Counted from the stretch's first letter, positions 1 to 8,915 are shown. The stretch is 64,000 bases of DNA from AG41 sp035943095 (GCA_035943095.1 DASZCN010000101.1:21724-85723); one strand, 5' to 3'. Translations and numbers: made by a program. The notes: generated by a model not told the origin, from the letters alone.

Positions 1-158
1 ACGAGCTCGGTCGCGAGGCTCACGGCCGCCCCCACAGCGGGGAGTCGCTCCATCACACCGAGGGGGACGACGACTTCGTAGCCCACGCCCCCCGACGTGT
101 CGATCATCACGCGATCGGCGTCCTTGGCAGTGAGCCGTCCCGAAACCCGGGCGATCAC
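1..158 (-). CDS. ruvA: Holliday junction branch migration protein RuvA, N-terminal fragment
   Basis: RuvA tetramers bind the four-way DNA junction and load the RuvB motor during recombinational repair. The visible ~52 residues contain the start of the OB-fold: an initial VIARVSGRL-like strand, then VMIDTSGGVGYEV and a VPLGVMERLP stretch, which is the usual RuvA pattern. The start is a GTG that overlaps the ruvC stop by four bases (GTGA), so the two are translationally coupled. The gene runs off the left edge of the window. Only the family signature of the first domain can be checked. Confidence 0.9.
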   Translation of the reverse strand, partial: MIARVSGRLTAKDADRVMIDTSGGVGYEVVVPLGVMERLPAVGAAVSLATEL

Positions 159-631
159 GAGCGGAGCATGTGTGCGAGCGCCACGGCCACGCCGTCCGCG
201 GCGTCGGCCGGCCTCGGCGCCTCCTTCAGGTGGAGCAGGTGAGCGACCACGCTGCCGACCTGCGTCTTGGCTGCGCCCCCGGCGCCCACCACCGTCTTTT
301 TCACCGTCGCGGGCGGGTATTCCGCGATGGTGATCCCCGCCTGCTCGGCGGCGAGCAGAATGACGCCCCGCGCGTGACCCAACACCAGCGTTGTATGGAC
401 GTTCTTGTGGTAGAACGCGTTCTCGAGCGCGAGCACGGCCGGCCGGTGGCGCGCGATCAAGTCCGCGATATGGGCGTGGAGCTCGCGCAGGCGGCGGGGC
501 AAGGGGCTCCGCCCGGAGAAACGGATCACGCCGCACTCGACCAGCCGACCCATCCCGGAGGCGCCGTTCCCCGATTCGATCACGCCGTAGCCGGTGACCG
601 ACGTCCCGGGGTCGACGCCCAGCACCCTCAC
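155..631 (-). CDS. ruvC: Crossover junction endodeoxyribonuclease RuvC
   Basis: Resolves Holliday junctions by symmetric nicking, acting with RuvAB. At 158 residues it has the usual family length. The four acidic metal ligands are visible: D7 in GVDPGT, E70 in ALENAFY, and D143 and D146 in the PADAADGVAVALAH tail. The family KKTVVGAGGAAKTQV segment lies around residues 111-125. It sits directly upstream of ruvA in transcription order, and yebC ends one base upstream of its start, so yebC-ruvC-ruvA is a compact operon of the common bacterial type. Confidence 0.97.
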   Translation of the reverse strand: MRVLGVDPGTSVTGYGVIESGNGASGMGRLVECGVIRFSGRSPLPRRLRELHAHIADLIARHRPAVLALENAFYHKNVHTTLVLGHARGVILLAAEQAGITIAEYPPATVKKTVVGAGGAAKTQVGSVVAHLLHLKEAPRPADAADGVAVALAHMLRS

Positions 632-632
632 G

Positions 633-1382
633 CTAGGCCGTCGCCGCCGCCAGCGCCTCGGCGTCGATGTCGAAGTTCGCGGAAACCCTCGCGACGTCGT
701 CCATCTCTTCCAGCGCTTCGATGAGCTGGAGCAATCGTTTCGCGTCCTTGCCGTCCACCTTCACGGTGCTCTTGGGGATCATCGCGATCTCGGCGGTCTG
801 GGTCGGGATCTGCTTGCCCTTGAGCCGCTCCGTAATCTGATGCAGCTGGTGCACCGGACCAGTAATAAGGAAGGCGTCGCCGTCGCGTACCATGTCCTCC
901 GCTCCCGCATCGAGCGCCACCTCCATGACCGCGTCCTCGGCGGCGCGGCCGGCATCCACCGTGACCTGCGCCTTGCGGTCGAACATCCACGCGACGGAAT
1001 TCGCCGCCCCGAGATTTCCTCCGTGACGTTGGAACACGTTGCGGATCTCGGCGACGGTACGGTTGGCGTTGTCGGTCGTCGCCTCGATGAAGATGGCCGC
1101 GCCCCCGGGCCCGTAGCCCTCGTAGGTGACCTCCTCGTACGTCACCCCCTCGAGCTCCCCGGTTCCTTTCTTCACGGCCCGCTCGATATTGTCGAGCGGC
1201 ATGTTCTCGGTCTTGGCCGCGTCGATCGCCGTGCGGAGCCGGGCGTTGCCGCCGGGATCGCCTCCTCCCTGCTTGGCGGCGATCGTGATCTCACGGATGA
1301 GCTTGGTGAAGAGCGCGCCACGCCGCGCGTCGGTGACGGCCTTCTTCCGCTTGATCTGCTTCCATTTGCTGTGGCCGGCCAT
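633..1382 (-). CDS. yebC: YebC/PmpR family protein (TACO1-like)
   Basis: YebC-family proteins were long annotated as DNA-binding regulators. Recent work links them to relief of ribosome stalling, like mitochondrial TACO1. The protein begins MAGHSKWKQIKRKKA, the family hallmark, which is why the ATG at 1382 is preferred over one two codons upstream. GGGDPGGNARLRTAI and YEGYGPGGAAIFIE follow as expected, and the length (249 residues) is normal. An acidic C-terminal segment around residues 225-245 is typical. It lies immediately upstream of ruvC in the same direction, a frequent arrangement. Confidence 0.97.
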   Translation of the reverse strand: MAGHSKWKQIKRKKAVTDARRGALFTKLIREITIAAKQGGGDPGGNARLRTAIDAAKTENMPLDNIERAVKKGTGELEGVTYEEVTYEGYGPGGAAIFIEATTDNANRTVAEIRNVFQRHGGNLGAANSVAWMFDRKAQVTVDAGRAAEDAVMEVALDAGAEDMVRDGDAFLITGPVHQLHQITERLKGKQIPTQTAEIAMIPKSTVKVDGKDAKRLLQLIEALEEMDDVARVSANFDIDAEALAAATA

Positions 1383-1424
1383 GGGCACCCAAGTCCAAAG
1401 TCTACGGCCTACAACTTACCACTT

Positions 1425-2297
1425 TCATCTATCCGGATCGAGCATGTCCTCGAACCGCATCCATCGCCGATAGAAATACAAGTCGACGAATCCCGTCGGC
1501 CCATTCCGGTTCTTCAATACGATAAGCTCGGTCGCTCCCTCCACGCCGTGGCCCGGGTTGTACATCTCTTCGCGGTAGATGCCGAGGATCACGTCGGCGT
1601 GCTGCTTGATGGCGCCGAGGTGCCCGAAGTCGTCGAGCGACGGCCGCGCGTTGGGGCGTTTGGCGTCGAAGCGCGGGAGCTGTGACACCACGACGAGCGC
1701 CACACGGCGCTCGATCGCCAGGGCCTTGAGCCGTTGGAGCACGAGGGCGAGATCTTCGTCCTGTGTCGAGCGCGGGACGCCGCGGGGCGACGGTACCAGC
1801 TGCAGGTAATCCACGACCACCAGTCCGAGCTGCGCGAGGGGATCGAGCCGCTCCGCGGTCGTCTCGAAGTCCCGCGCCGCGAGGGGGAGAGGGGAGAGCG
1901 GCAAGCCTCGCAGCCGCACCGCGGCGCCACCGATTCCGGCGCGCGTCTGGTCGTTGAGCTTCGCGGTGCGGAGCTCGTCCACGGCCACCCGCCCTTCGAT
2001 CGCGAGCGCACGCTCCATGAGACGCTCATCGTCCATTTCGCCCGAGAAGAGCGCTACGCCGGTCCCCTGCTGCGCCGTCCGGAGGGCCAGTCCGAGTGCG
2101 AGGGCCGACTTGCCGGAGCCCACGTCCCCTCCCAGGACTACGAGGTCCCGTCTGCGCAGGCCGCCGCCCAGCATGCGGTCGATCGACGGAAACCCCGTGG
2201 GCACCGTGTCGCCCGAGACCTCGCCGGGACGTTGCTGATCCACGCGCTCGACCAGCGCCTCGACCGATGGGCGCTTCGGAAAACGGCGCGGGGTCAT
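1425..2297 (-). CDS. DnaB-like ATPase, C-terminal domain only
   Basis: A 290-residue RecA-fold ATPase related to the C-terminal domain of the replicative helicase DnaB. Visible motifs are Walker A GGDVGSGKSAL (about residue 55), FSGEMDDERLMER, Walker B VVVDYLQLV and a KNRNGPTG segment near the end. The N-terminal DnaB domain that binds primase is absent: only about 40 residues precede the ATPase core. The ATG at 2297 lies four bases past the stop of the upstream gene and gives a clean family start. It may be a specialised helicase, a loader-like factor or a DnaB paralogue; the function is not established. It is followed by yebC after a 42-base gap. Confidence 0.8.
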   Translation of the reverse strand: MTPRRFPKRPSVEALVERVDQQRPGEVSGDTVPTGFPSIDRMLGGGLRRRDLVVLGGDVGSGKSALALGLALRTAQQGTGVALFSGEMDDERLMERALAIEGRVAVDELRTAKLNDQTRAGIGGAAVRLRGLPLSPLPLAARDFETTAERLDPLAQLGLVVVDYLQLVPSPRGVPRSTQDEDLALVLQRLKALAIERRVALVVVSQLPRFDAKRPNARPSLDDFGHLGAIKQHADVILGIYREEMYNPGHGVEGATELIVLKNRNGPTGFVDLYFYRRWMRFEDMLDPDR

Positions 2298-2301
2298 CGG
2301 C

Positions 2302-2961
2302 TCAGAGCGCCACCGCGACCGCCGCCCACCGTTCGCCGCCCACTCCGGACGCCCGCATCGCGACTTCGGCGACGAGATGGCGGCCATGGAGCGCGAGGTC
2401 GGCCCGGCTCAAACGGTCGCGCAATGTGGCGACCGTCAGGGGCTGGCCAGCGACAATCAACAGGAGATAGCGGCTCGCCGGAGGCGTGAGCGGCTTGGTG
2501 AGGGGCTCGGTGGAGGAAACAGGGCAGTAGCTGGGGTGGTCTGGATCGGACGTGGCGCAAAGCTCCTGCGGGAGGTGCCCGAGCCGCTCGACGCGAGTGG
2601 GCACGCCGCGCTCCAAACCCGGCGGTAGCGCCGCGACCACGTCCACCGGCACGCTGTCCGCCGGCGGCATCGCCCGCAGCGCGAGCCTATGGGTACCTGC
2701 CGCGAGCTGGGCGGGTTTGGGCTCCGCGGTCGCGAATCGGAGCGTCACACGTCCGTCCTCGACCTCGAGCAGCGTGACGAACGCCGCCCGGGCGAGCTCC
2801 ACCGTCACGCTATCGGGGACGCCGGGCTTGGCCGCGAGCGGTGTGATGCGAGGGGCGTAACTCAGATCGGGCCCGAGCACGTTCAGGGGCTGTGGATGGG
2901 CACAGCCGATCCATGGTAGGCACGCTGCGTAGGCGACGAACCGAACCAAATGTCCCCGCAT
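2302..2961 (-). CDS. Hypothetical exported protein
   Basis: I do not recognise this 219-residue protein. It starts MRGHLVRFVAYAACLPWIGCAH, a short positively charged and hydrophobic signal segment ending in a cysteine, so it may be a lipoprotein, although the -3 residue is not a classical lipobox residue. The rest is rich in Pro, Ala and Val and looks beta-rich, with one Cys pair around residues 135-146. It is preceded by a purine/pyrimidine simple repeat (2962-3000) and followed after four bases by the DnaB-like gene, so the two are probably co-transcribed. Confidence 0.6.
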   Translation of the reverse strand: MRGHLVRFVAYAACLPWIGCAHPQPLNVLGPDLSYAPRITPLAAKPGVPDSVTVELARAAFVTLLEVEDGRVTLRFATAEPKPAQLAAGTHRLALRAMPPADSVPVDVVAALPPGLERGVPTRVERLGHLPQELCATSDPDHPSYCPVSSTEPLTKPLTPPASRYLLLIVAGQPLTVATLRDRLSRADLALHGRHLVAEVAMRASGVGGERWAAVAVAL

Positions 2962-3009
2962 AGTCCCTCTCCCCTCTCCCCTCTCGATGCTTCTCGCTCC
3001 CTGCTCCCT

Positions 3010-3387
3010 CTATAGATGTATTCGGGCGGAGCGGGCGGCAACCGTGACGGCTTCTCCAGCCTCCGGCCCGAGCACCTCTCGCGCTGGCGCGATGAGTTGC
3101 GATAGCACCGACGCCGCGGCTGCCGGGGTGGCGGGCTCGAGGTGGTGGCGGGCTGCCGCCAGGGCGCGCTTGAGGGGGGCCGGGAGGGCGAGGCTGCCGA
3201 GCCTGGCTTCCAGGGCCACGAGGCGCCGCCGGTGGTTCTTGCCCGACACAGGCTTCGGCGGGAGCAGCGACTCGGCCGAGCGAACTACCAGCCACAGGGC
3301 GAACAGGCCCTCGCGCTTCGGTCCACGCACGGCCGCGGCGACGAGCTCGATCAGTCGAGCCTCCGCCGGCGTGGTCGACCCGATCAC
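3010..3387 (-). CDS. Hypothetical protein coupled to heptosyltransferase
   Basis: A 125-residue protein starting with GTG at 3387, overlapping the upstream glycosyltransferase stop by four bases (GTGA); this coupling decides the start. It is alanine- and arginine-rich and predicted mostly helical, with no signal peptide or membrane segment. Motifs include REGLFALWLVVRSAESLLPPKP and a C-terminal LGPEAGEAVTVAARSARIHL. I do not recognise the family. Codon use and frame length support a real gene. Its position suggests a role linked to lipopolysaccharide core assembly, but that is guilt by association only. Confidence 0.6.
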   Translation of the reverse strand: MIGSTTPAEARLIELVAAAVRGPKREGLFALWLVVRSAESLLPPKPVSGKNHRRRLVALEARLGSLALPAPLKRALAAARHHLEPATPAAAASVLSQLIAPAREVLGPEAGEAVTVAARSARIHL

Positions 3388-4379
3388 GCGACGAGGCGCT
3401 CGACGGCGGCGACCACCTCGGCGGGCGTGATGTCCGCGAGGCAGCGGTGGTGCCCGAGTGGGCAGCTCGCTGTCCCGGTCGCCGAACAGGGGCGACAGTC
3501 GAGTGCCCGCTCGATGACGAGGGCGGGGGCGCGATACGGCAGGAAGCCGAATTGCGCAACCGTGGGTCCAAACAGAGCGACCACCGGCGTGCCGACGCCG
3601 GTGGCCATATGCATGACGCCGGTATCGCCCGAGACGACGACCCGCGCGCGCGCGAGCAGACCTCCGGTTTCCTGCAGCGAGCACTCGCCGGCGGCGCTTT
3701 CGGCGGCGCCCGCCGCCGCGAGCTGCTGCGCCAACCCGCGGTCGTCGGGCCCGCCCACGACGATCGGTCGGTACCCCGCGGCGCGGAGCCGCTCGGCCAG
3801 CGCGCTCCAGTGGGCGACGGGCCAGCGCTTGGTGGCGTGCGCCGCGCCCGGGGCGAGCGCGGCGACCCGGGCGTCCGCCAAGCCCCGCTCGGCGAGCCAT
3901 TGCGCCGCGCGGTCGCGGGCCCCCGGTCCAAGGCAAAACTCAGGCGGGCCGCCGTCGGGCTGCGCGTCGAGCCGCCGGGCCGCCTCGAAGTACCGCTCGG
4001 CCACCGACGTGCGCCGCCGGTAGGCGTCGACCTTGGTGGCAATAAGCAGCGCGCGCGCCAGCTTCCGCTTGCGATACCCTGACCAGTGGCAGCGCACGAG
4101 CAGGCGCAGGCCCGCGCTGCGGATGCTGCCATGCAAGTCGAGCCCATGCGTCGGCGTGAGCGCCCGCAGTCGGCGCGCGAGGTGCCGGATCGGCTCGTCG
4201 GGGTCCAACGCCACCACCTCGGCGACGTGCGGGTTGTCGGCGACGAGCGGCGCCATCGCGCGCTTGGTGACGTACACGAGCCGCGCCTCCGGATGGCGCC
4301 GGGCGAGCGCGCGCACGAGCGGCGTGGTGAGCAGGATGTCACCGATGGAGCTGAAGCGCACCACGAGGACGCACAGCAC
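3384..4379 (-). CDS. Glycosyltransferase family 9 (heptosyltransferase-like)
   Basis: GT9 enzymes such as WaaF and WaaC transfer heptose from ADP-heptose to the lipopolysaccharide inner core at the cytoplasmic face. The 331-residue protein has the N-terminal Rossmann motif FSSIGDILLTTPLVRAL, an LAPGAAHATKRWP linker-to-domain segment and the nucleotide-sugar motif VVSGDTGVMHMATGVGTPVV followed by LFGPT. A Cys-rich C-terminal patch (CRPCSATGTASCPLGHHRC) occurs in many of these proteins. It is divergent from the PglZ regulator gene and heads a minus-strand pair with the small gene behind it. Confidence 0.88.
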   Translation of the reverse strand: MLCVLVVRFSSIGDILLTTPLVRALARRHPEARLVYVTKRAMAPLVADNPHVAEVVALDPDEPIRHLARRLRALTPTHGLDLHGSIRSAGLRLLVRCHWSGYRKRKLARALLIATKVDAYRRRTSVAERYFEAARRLDAQPDGGPPEFCLGPGARDRAAQWLAERGLADARVAALAPGAAHATKRWPVAHWSALAERLRAAGYRPIVVGGPDDRGLAQQLAAAGAAESAAGECSLQETGGLLARARVVVSGDTGVMHMATGVGTPVVALFGPTVAQFGFLPYRAPALVIERALDCRPCSATGTASCPLGHHRCLADITPAEVVAAVERLVA

Positions 4380-4436
4380 GCCGCGAAATTAGGCTGTCGT
4401 TGCCCGCGTTCGCCAGTCGCCATTAGCTTTTGGCGT

Positions 4437-6026
4437 ATGCCGCGGCCGAAGACCATTCTCTGGGTGGACGACGAAGTCGAGGGGCTCGCCGCGCACCGGC
4501 GTTTCCTCGAGGACCAGGGATTCACCGTCGCCGCCGCGTCCCACGGCGACGATGCGCTCGCGTTGCTCCGCCGACAGGCCTACAGCATCGTGCTCCTGGA
4601 CGAGCAGATGCCCGGGCGCCGCGGCCTCGAGCTGATCGGGGAGATCCGGACCATCGATCCCGCGATGCCCGTGGTGATGGTCACGCAGAGCGAGGACGAA
4701 GGAACGCTGCGCGAGGCGATCGGCATCGAGGTGGACGACTACCTCGTGAAGCCGGTCCAGCCGCGCCAGATCCTCTCGGTGATCACGCGGCTGCTCGAAG
4801 GCGATCGGATCCGACAGCAGCGGCTGGCCCGCGACTTCGTCACCCGGTTCCGCGAGCTCGAGGGACGTCGGGGAGCGACGCTCGCGTGGCGCGAGTGGAT
4901 CGAGCTGGTGGCGGAGCTGGCGCGCTGGGATGTCCGCCTGGCGGCCTCGAACGAGCCCGGACTGTCGGAGGCGCTCCGCGCGTTGCAGCGCTCACTCCGC
5001 AAGGATTTCTCGGAATACGTCGCGCGGCAGTACCCCCGCTGGCTCGCGGCGCCCGAAGGGGATCGGCCACCGCTTTCCGTGGACGTCGGTGCCGAGTTTC
5101 TCGTTCCGGTACTGCAATCGACCGGGCGGGTGTTGTTCATCGTGATCGATTGCCTGCGCCTCGACCAGTGGGAGGTGCTGCGCGAGCTCGTGACCCCGCT
5201 GTTCGACGTCGAAGAGTCTCACTACTATGGCATTCTGCCGACGGCCACCCCGTTCGCGCGCAACGCAATCTTTTCGGGACTGTTTCCCATGGAGATCGCG
5301 GCCCGCCACCCCGAGTGGTGGGGCCAAGCGTCCGACGAGGAAAGCCTCAACGCGCATGAAGCCGAGCTCCTCACCGAGCAGATCCGGGAGCTGATGCACC
5401 GGCCGGTGCCGGTGCGCTACGAAAAGGTGTTCAGCTCGGGTGAGGGCGACCTGCTCCGCCGGCTTCCCGCGCACCTCGCACAGGACGGCGTCACGGCCCT
5501 CGTGTTCAACTTCGTGGACCAGCTGACGCACGGTCGTTCCGAGAGCGCCATCCTCTACGAGGTGGCGCGGGACGAGGCCGCGTTACGGAGTCTCACGCGC
5601 ACCTGGTTCGAGCGCTCGCCCGTGCTCGCGGCCCTGCGGGAGGCCGAGCGCCGGGGCGTGACCGTGTTGCTCACCACCGATCACGGCTCGATCCACTGCG
5701 AGACCCCGGCGACCGTCTACGCCAAGCGGGACGCCACCGCCAACCTGCGCTACAAGTTCGGTGAGGACCTGAAGAGTGAGGACTCGCAGGCGGCGATCCA
5801 GGTGGAAGACCTGAAGAGCTTCGGCCTGCCGGCCATGGGGCTGGGCGTGCGCCTGCTCCTCGCAACGGCGGATCGGTTCTTCGTGTATCCCACCAAGCTG
5901 CGCGAGTACCAGGCGCGCTATCGGGGCTCGTTCCTGCACGGTGGGGTGACCCCCGAAGAGATGATCCTTCCGGTCGCGCTGCTCACGCCGAGGGGACGCA
6001 CCGGGTCCAGCGGAGGCGGTCGCTAA
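4437..6026 (+). CDS. PorX-like response regulator: receiver plus PglZ phosphatase-fold domain
   Basis: A 529-residue protein with an N-terminal receiver domain (acidic DDE at 11-13, phosphoacceptor D55, T83, K106) and a C-terminal PglZ domain of the alkaline-phosphatase superfamily. Metal-site candidates are D238 in IVIDCLRLD, T271 in PTATPFARNAIFSG, D415/H416 in TTDHGSIH and the HGGVTPEEM histidine near the end. This is the layout of PorX, which in Bacteroidota controls type IX secretion and gliding and has an oligonucleotide phosphodiesterase activity. The chosen ATG directly precedes PRPKTILWVDDE. It is followed one base later by the MsbA-like exporter. No PorY-like kinase is seen nearby. 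Confidence 0.9.
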   Translation: MPRPKTILWVDDEVEGLAAHRRFLEDQGFTVAAASHGDDALALLRRQAYSIVLLDEQMPGRRGLELIGEIRTIDPAMPVVMVTQSEDEGTLREAIGIEVDDYLVKPVQPRQILSVITRLLEGDRIRQQRLARDFVTRFRELEGRRGATLAWREWIELVAELARWDVRLAASNEPGLSEALRALQRSLRKDFSEYVARQYPRWLAAPEGDRPPLSVDVGAEFLVPVLQSTGRVLFIVIDCLRLDQWEVLRELVTPLFDVEESHYYGILPTATPFARNAIFSGLFPMEIAARHPEWWGQASDEESLNAHEAELLTEQIRELMHRPVPVRYEKVFSSGEGDLLRRLPAHLAQDGVTALVFNFVDQLTHGRSESAILYEVARDEAALRSLTRTWFERSPVLAALREAERRGVTVLLTTDHGSIHCETPATVYAKRDATANLRYKFGEDLKSEDSQAAIQVEDLKSFGLPAMGLGVRLLLATADRFFVYPTKLREYQARYRGSFLHGGVTPEEMILPVALLTPRGRTGSSGGGR

Positions 6027-6027
6027 C

Positions 6028-7809
6028 ATGGGCCGCAGCGCCCGCATCATCGGCCTGCTGCGCCCGTACTCGCTCCTCTTCGCCGTCAACATGTCCACCA
6101 CGCTCGTCGCCTCCATGCTGGACGGCGCGACGTTCGTGTTGCTGATCCCCTTCCTGCGGACGTTCTTCGGGCAACAGGCGCTGCCGGCCACCGGTGGCAC
6201 CGTGGTGGAAACGGTGCTTGGGAAGGTGGTGGGCCCGTTGCTCGGCGCGGGGAACGCAGGGGGGGCGGTTCGCACCGTGGCGATCCTCCTCCTCGTCACC
6301 CTCGTGGTGAAGAACGCCGCGCTGTACGCCGCGGCGATGAGCAGCGTCGCGATCGAAGAGGGTGTGGTGCGCGACCTGCGGGTGCGCTTGTTCCGTCATT
6401 TGCAGACGCTTCCCCTCGGCTTCTTCCAGCGCACCCGCGGTGGCCAGCTGCTCGCCCGGGTCGTGTTCGACACCGATCAGGTGAAGACCGCCGTGACGGC
6501 CGCGCTCGCCGCGTTCCTCCGCAACGTCAGCCTCATCGTGGTCTACCTCGTGATCCTGCTTGGCTTGTCGTGGCGTCTCACCCTGATTGCGCTGGTGCTC
6601 GCGCCCCTACTCGTCCTGATCATCAGGCCGGTGGTGGCGCGCGTGCGGCGCCGCTCGCGCGCCCAGGCCGACGATCGCGGCGAGCTCACGAGCCTCGTGA
6701 GCGAAATGGTGGCGTCGGTGAAGCTCGTTCGGGCATACGTCGCGGAAGAGTTCGAGGTCGCGCGGTTTCGGCGCCTGGCCGACGGCTACCGCACGCGGGT
6801 GTTCGGCACTCAGGCCGCGTCGACGCTGACCAGCCCGATCAGCGAGATCTTCGCGGGTTTCGTGCTGGTGTTGCTGCTCCTGTTCGGGATGAGCCAGCTC
6901 CGGCCCGAGGTGTTCATCGCGTTCATTATTCTGGCGCTCCGGCTGATGTCGCCGATGAAGGCGGTTGCGCAGTATCCGACCATCATGGCGGGTGCTGCGG
7001 CGGCGGCGGACCGCGTGTTCGAGGTGCTGGACCTGCCGTCCAATGAGGGTGACGCGCCCGACGCGGTCCCGGCGACGTTCCGTGATCGGATCGAATATCG
7101 CGGCGTTTCGTTCGCGTACGACGGGGGGCCTCCCGTGCTCCGGCAGGTGAGCTTCGACGCGTGTCGCGGCCAGGTGATCGCACTGGTCGGTCCATCGGGT
7201 GCGGGCAAGACCACGCTCCTCGATTTGTTGCCCCGCTTCTACGAGCCGACGGCCGGGGCGATCCTGATAGACGGCGTTCCGATCTCCCGATTTCAGCGCG
7301 CGAGCCTGCGCGGGCTGATGGGAATCGTCTCGCAGGAGACGATCCTGTTGAACGACACCGTGCTCGCCAACATCTCGTACGGTCGTGGCGACTTCACCCT
7401 GACGCAGGTGGAGGCCGCGGCGCGGGTGGCCAACGCGCACGATTTCATCTCGCAGCTGCCGCTGGGCTACGAGACGCTGCTCGGCGAGCGAGGCACCCGC
7501 CTCTCCGGGGGTGAGCGTCAGCGAATCGCGATCGCGCGGGCGTTGTTGCGCGATCCGCCGATCCTGATCCTCGACGAGGCCACGAGCGCGCTCGATATGG
7601 AGTCCGAGCGCCTGGTGCAGGAGGCGATGGATCGGCTGATGGCGCACCGCACCACGTTCGTCATCGCGCACCGACTCGCCACGGTCCAGCACGCGAACCT
7701 GATCGTGGTCGTGGCGGCGGGGCAGATCGTTGAGCGCGGCACGCACGACACGCTCTACGCCGCGGGCGGGCTCTACCGGCGTCTGTACGACATGCAATTC
7801 CGCACCTGA
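6028..7809 (+). CDS. MsbA-like ABC exporter (fused membrane and ATPase domains)
   Basis: A 593-residue half-transporter with six predicted membrane helices in the first ~330 residues, then an ATPase domain. Visible are Walker A GPSGAGKTT (about residue 388), signature LSGGERQRI (about 491), Walker B ILILDEATSALD (about 511) and the switch histidine in VIAHRL. Such homodimers flip lipid A-core or lipid-linked glycans across the inner membrane. The surrounding heptosyltransferase and glycosyltransferases favour a lipid or glycolipid substrate, but drug export cannot be excluded from sequence alone. Start ATG is one base after the regulator stop. Confidence 0.92.
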   Translation: MGRSARIIGLLRPYSLLFAVNMSTTLVASMLDGATFVLLIPFLRTFFGQQALPATGGTVVETVLGKVVGPLLGAGNAGGAVRTVAILLLVTLVVKNAALYAAAMSSVAIEEGVVRDLRVRLFRHLQTLPLGFFQRTRGGQLLARVVFDTDQVKTAVTAALAAFLRNVSLIVVYLVILLGLSWRLTLIALVLAPLLVLIIRPVVARVRRRSRAQADDRGELTSLVSEMVASVKLVRAYVAEEFEVARFRRLADGYRTRVFGTQAASTLTSPISEIFAGFVLVLLLLFGMSQLRPEVFIAFIILALRLMSPMKAVAQYPTIMAGAAAAADRVFEVLDLPSNEGDAPDAVPATFRDRIEYRGVSFAYDGGPPVLRQVSFDACRGQVIALVGPSGAGKTTLLDLLPRFYEPTAGAILIDGVPISRFQRASLRGLMGIVSQETILLNDTVLANISYGRGDFTLTQVEAAARVANAHDFISQLPLGYETLLGERGTRLSGGERQRIAIARALLRDPPILILDEATSALDMESERLVQEAMDRLMAHRTTFVIAHRLATVQHANLIVVVAAGQIVERGTHDTLYAAGGLYRRLYDMQFRT

Positions 7810-7810
7810 C

Positions 7811-8680
7811 ATGATCTCGGGCTTCACCATCGTACGGAACGCGGTCCGGCTCGACTACCCGATCGTTCCGGCGATCCGGTCCATCCTCGACGTATGTGAC
7901 GAGGTGGTCGTCAACGTCGGGCGGTCGGACGATGGCACGCGCGACGTCGTGGCGGGTGTCGGGGACACGCGCGTGCGGATCCTGGACACGGTCTGGGATT
8001 TCTCCCGAGGGAGCGGAGTCCTGGCCGTCGAGACCAACCGCGCGATGCTCGCGTGCCGCGGCACGTGGGGCGTCTATATCCAGGCGGACGAGGTGTTGCA
8101 CGAGTCGGGGGCGACGGCTCTACGCGAGCGACTCGAGGAATGGGATCACGATCCGCGTGTCGAAGGGCTGCTCGTGGATTACCTGCATTTCTACGGCGAT
8201 TTCGACACGATCGCGACGGATCGGCACTGGTACCGTCGGGAAGTGCGCGCGGTGCGACTCGGTCGGGATATCCGGTCGTACCAGGACGCCCAGGGCTTTC
8301 GCGTGGGTCCGGCGGTGCGGCGCGTGCGGGCGCGCTCGACCGGCGCGCGCATGTTTCACTATGGCTGGGCGCGCCCACCGCAGTCCATGCGCCAGAAACT
8401 CGTGTCGTCGCAGGAAGTCTTCCGGGAGGCCGCGGATCGCATCGCAGCCCGCGCGACGCACCTGCAGGCCTTGTATTGGACGCCCTTGCTGCGGCCATTT
8501 TCAGGGAGTCACCCCAACGTCGCGCAAGCATGGATCGGCGCGAGGCACGCGGTCGACGAGGGCCCACCCGTGGGGCCGCGGCGTCTGCGGCTCCCGCATC
8601 TCCGACTGTACGTCTCCGACTGGATCGAGCGGCTCACCGGCGTTCGCTTGTTCGAGTACCGCAACTACATCGAGGTATGA
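7811..8680 (+). CDS. Glycosyltransferase family 2-like protein
   Basis: A 289-residue protein beginning MISGFTIVRNAVRLDYP, the usual opening of GT2-type inverting transferases, with a CDEVVVNVGRSDDGT nucleotide-binding segment and an acidic motif in IQADEVLHE that could bind the divalent metal. The C-terminal half contains RMFHYGWARPPQSM and an aromatic-rich tail. ATG follows the exporter stop by one base, so the gene is very likely co-transcribed with it. The acceptor sugar cannot be told from sequence; a role in surface glycan assembly is inferred from the neighbourhood. Confidence 0.82.
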   Translation: MISGFTIVRNAVRLDYPIVPAIRSILDVCDEVVVNVGRSDDGTRDVVAGVGDTRVRILDTVWDFSRGSGVLAVETNRAMLACRGTWGVYIQADEVLHESGATALRERLEEWDHDPRVEGLLVDYLHFYGDFDTIATDRHWYRREVRAVRLGRDIRSYQDAQGFRVGPAVRRVRARSTGARMFHYGWARPPQSMRQKLVSSQEVFREAADRIAARATHLQALYWTPLLRPFSGSHPNVAQAWIGARHAVDEGPPVGPRRLRLPHLRLYVSDWIERLTGVRLFEYRNYIEV

Positions 8681-8915
8681 CCGCCCGTACGTTCGCGGGC
8701 CTCCGCGTGGTCCTCGTCGCGGCGTTCAACCGCTGCTACCACCGGAGCGCGCGGTCGCTCGCCTCTGCATTGGAGTCATTTGGGTGCGAGGTGCAACGCT
8801 GCGAGGAGCGATGGCGCGGGTTAAACACAATTCTGCGGCGCCCACTTGCCGGCTGGCTGGCGACGCGACTGCACCGCTCGAGAGCACACCCGGCGGCACT
8901 GCTTGGAGGAGCTGC
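8677..8915 (+). pseudogene. Truncated glycosyltransferase N-terminus
   Basis: The frame starts with ATG overlapping the previous stop (ATGA) and reads like the first ~65 residues of a GT4/CgeB-type transferase: GLRVVLVAAFNRCYHRSARSL, ALESFGCEVQRCEERW, then LNTILRRPLAGWLATRL. After about position 8865 the resemblance stops. The frame continues in antisense to the convergent membrane glycosyltransferase gene until a stop at 9100-9102. The C-terminal donor-binding domain is absent, so this looks like a remnant at a rearrangement junction. A genuine short protein remains possible. Confidence 0.5.
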
